From Lacticaseibacillus pantheris DSM 15945 = JCM 12539 = NBRC 106106 (GTDB lineage: Bacteria > Bacillota > Bacilli > Lactobacillales > Lactobacillaceae): DNA of 32,917 nucleotides. The notes beneath the pieces were generated by a model that was given only the letters and a program-made list of their open reading frames with translations, was not told where the DNA came from and did not search any database. Positions 32,863 through 32,917 of the stretch are shown one piece after another (position 1 is the first letter of the stretch; every line of letters begins with the position of its first letter). The stretch covers positions 1-32,917 of the forward strand of contig NZ_BBAI01000026.1 in NCBI RefSeq assembly GCF_001311175.1, given 5' to 3'. The translations under genes and the position numbers were made by a program.

Positions 32863-32916
32863 TTAGACACTTTTGGAAAGCTTAAACTGTTGTCGGTATT
32901 CTCTTGGTGTCAATCC
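32863..32916 (-). CDS. IS3-family transposase OrfB, C-terminal end only
   Basis: On the minus strand the last codons read GLTPREYRQQFKLSKSV and stop at 32863. The L-T-P-x-E-Y-R tail is characteristic of OrfB of IS3-family (IS150-like) elements, DDE transposases. The rest lies beyond the window. The IS end should fall near 32850-32862, just past the stop. Confidence 0.8.
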   Translation of the reverse strand, partial: GLTPREYRQQFKLSKSV

Positions 32917-32917
32917 G

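Overview
The window looks like chromosome of a GC-rich lactobacillus (Lactobacillaceae). The grounds are a complete glpK-glpO-glpF glycerol operon with a type 1 glycerol-3-phosphate oxidase, a family C69 dipeptidase, a CcpA-type cre site, a T-box in front of proBA, and a MurE carrying the DNPR motif of meso-diaminopimelate-adding enzymes. That motif would fit one of the GC-rich, mDAP-type species, but the species cannot be fixed from this sequence.

Layout. 1-7,800 (core): tail of a structured repeat, murE, a secreted serine hydrolase, an aldose-epimerase-like gene (minus), a 1.1 kb gene-free stretch with two large folded elements, then promoter, T-box, proB (frameshifted) and proA, and a nitroreductase. 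7,900-12,200 (accessory): an AbrB-type antitoxin/Doc toxin pair, a lone TnpB element without a transposase, a small DUF2187-like protein and an HTH/ImmA-type metalloprotease regulator. 12,300-21,100 (core, mostly minus): phosphoglycerate mutase (frameshifted), tRNA-Glu(CUC), a 49-residue membrane peptide, the glp operon with two tandem 121 bp folded elements between glpO and glpF, a YbjQ-family gene with a small membrane gene, and a dipeptidase. 21,100-22,250: two identical tRNA-Gln(CUG) genes flanking a P-loop kinase-like gene.

22,209-32,550 is a 10.3 kb integrated element in the second tRNA-Gln. It has a perfect 15 bp att core at both ends. Its genes are an integrase, a CI-like repressor, a divergent Cro-like regulator, an AlpA/Xis-like HTH protein, a phage-type replication initiator with internal 12 bp iterons, a DnaB-like helicase and two ArpU-like late regulators. 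There are no capsid, portal, terminase, tail or lysis genes, so it is either a phage satellite (PICI-like) or a prophage that lost its late half. Its non-coding regions carry an unusual array of about twenty short hairpins. Several of these keep a six-base loop (A-R-A-A-N-T) while their stems differ by compensating changes. This is the most novel-looking signal in the window.

The far right end has another copy of the folded repeat seen at positions 1 and 4,470, next to the end of an IS3-family transposase gene entering from outside.

Caveat: at least ten genes, including core genes, are broken by single-base indels, mostly in homopolymers or doubled bases. This resembles consensus sequencing error more than biological decay, so the frameshifted genes may be intact in the living strain.
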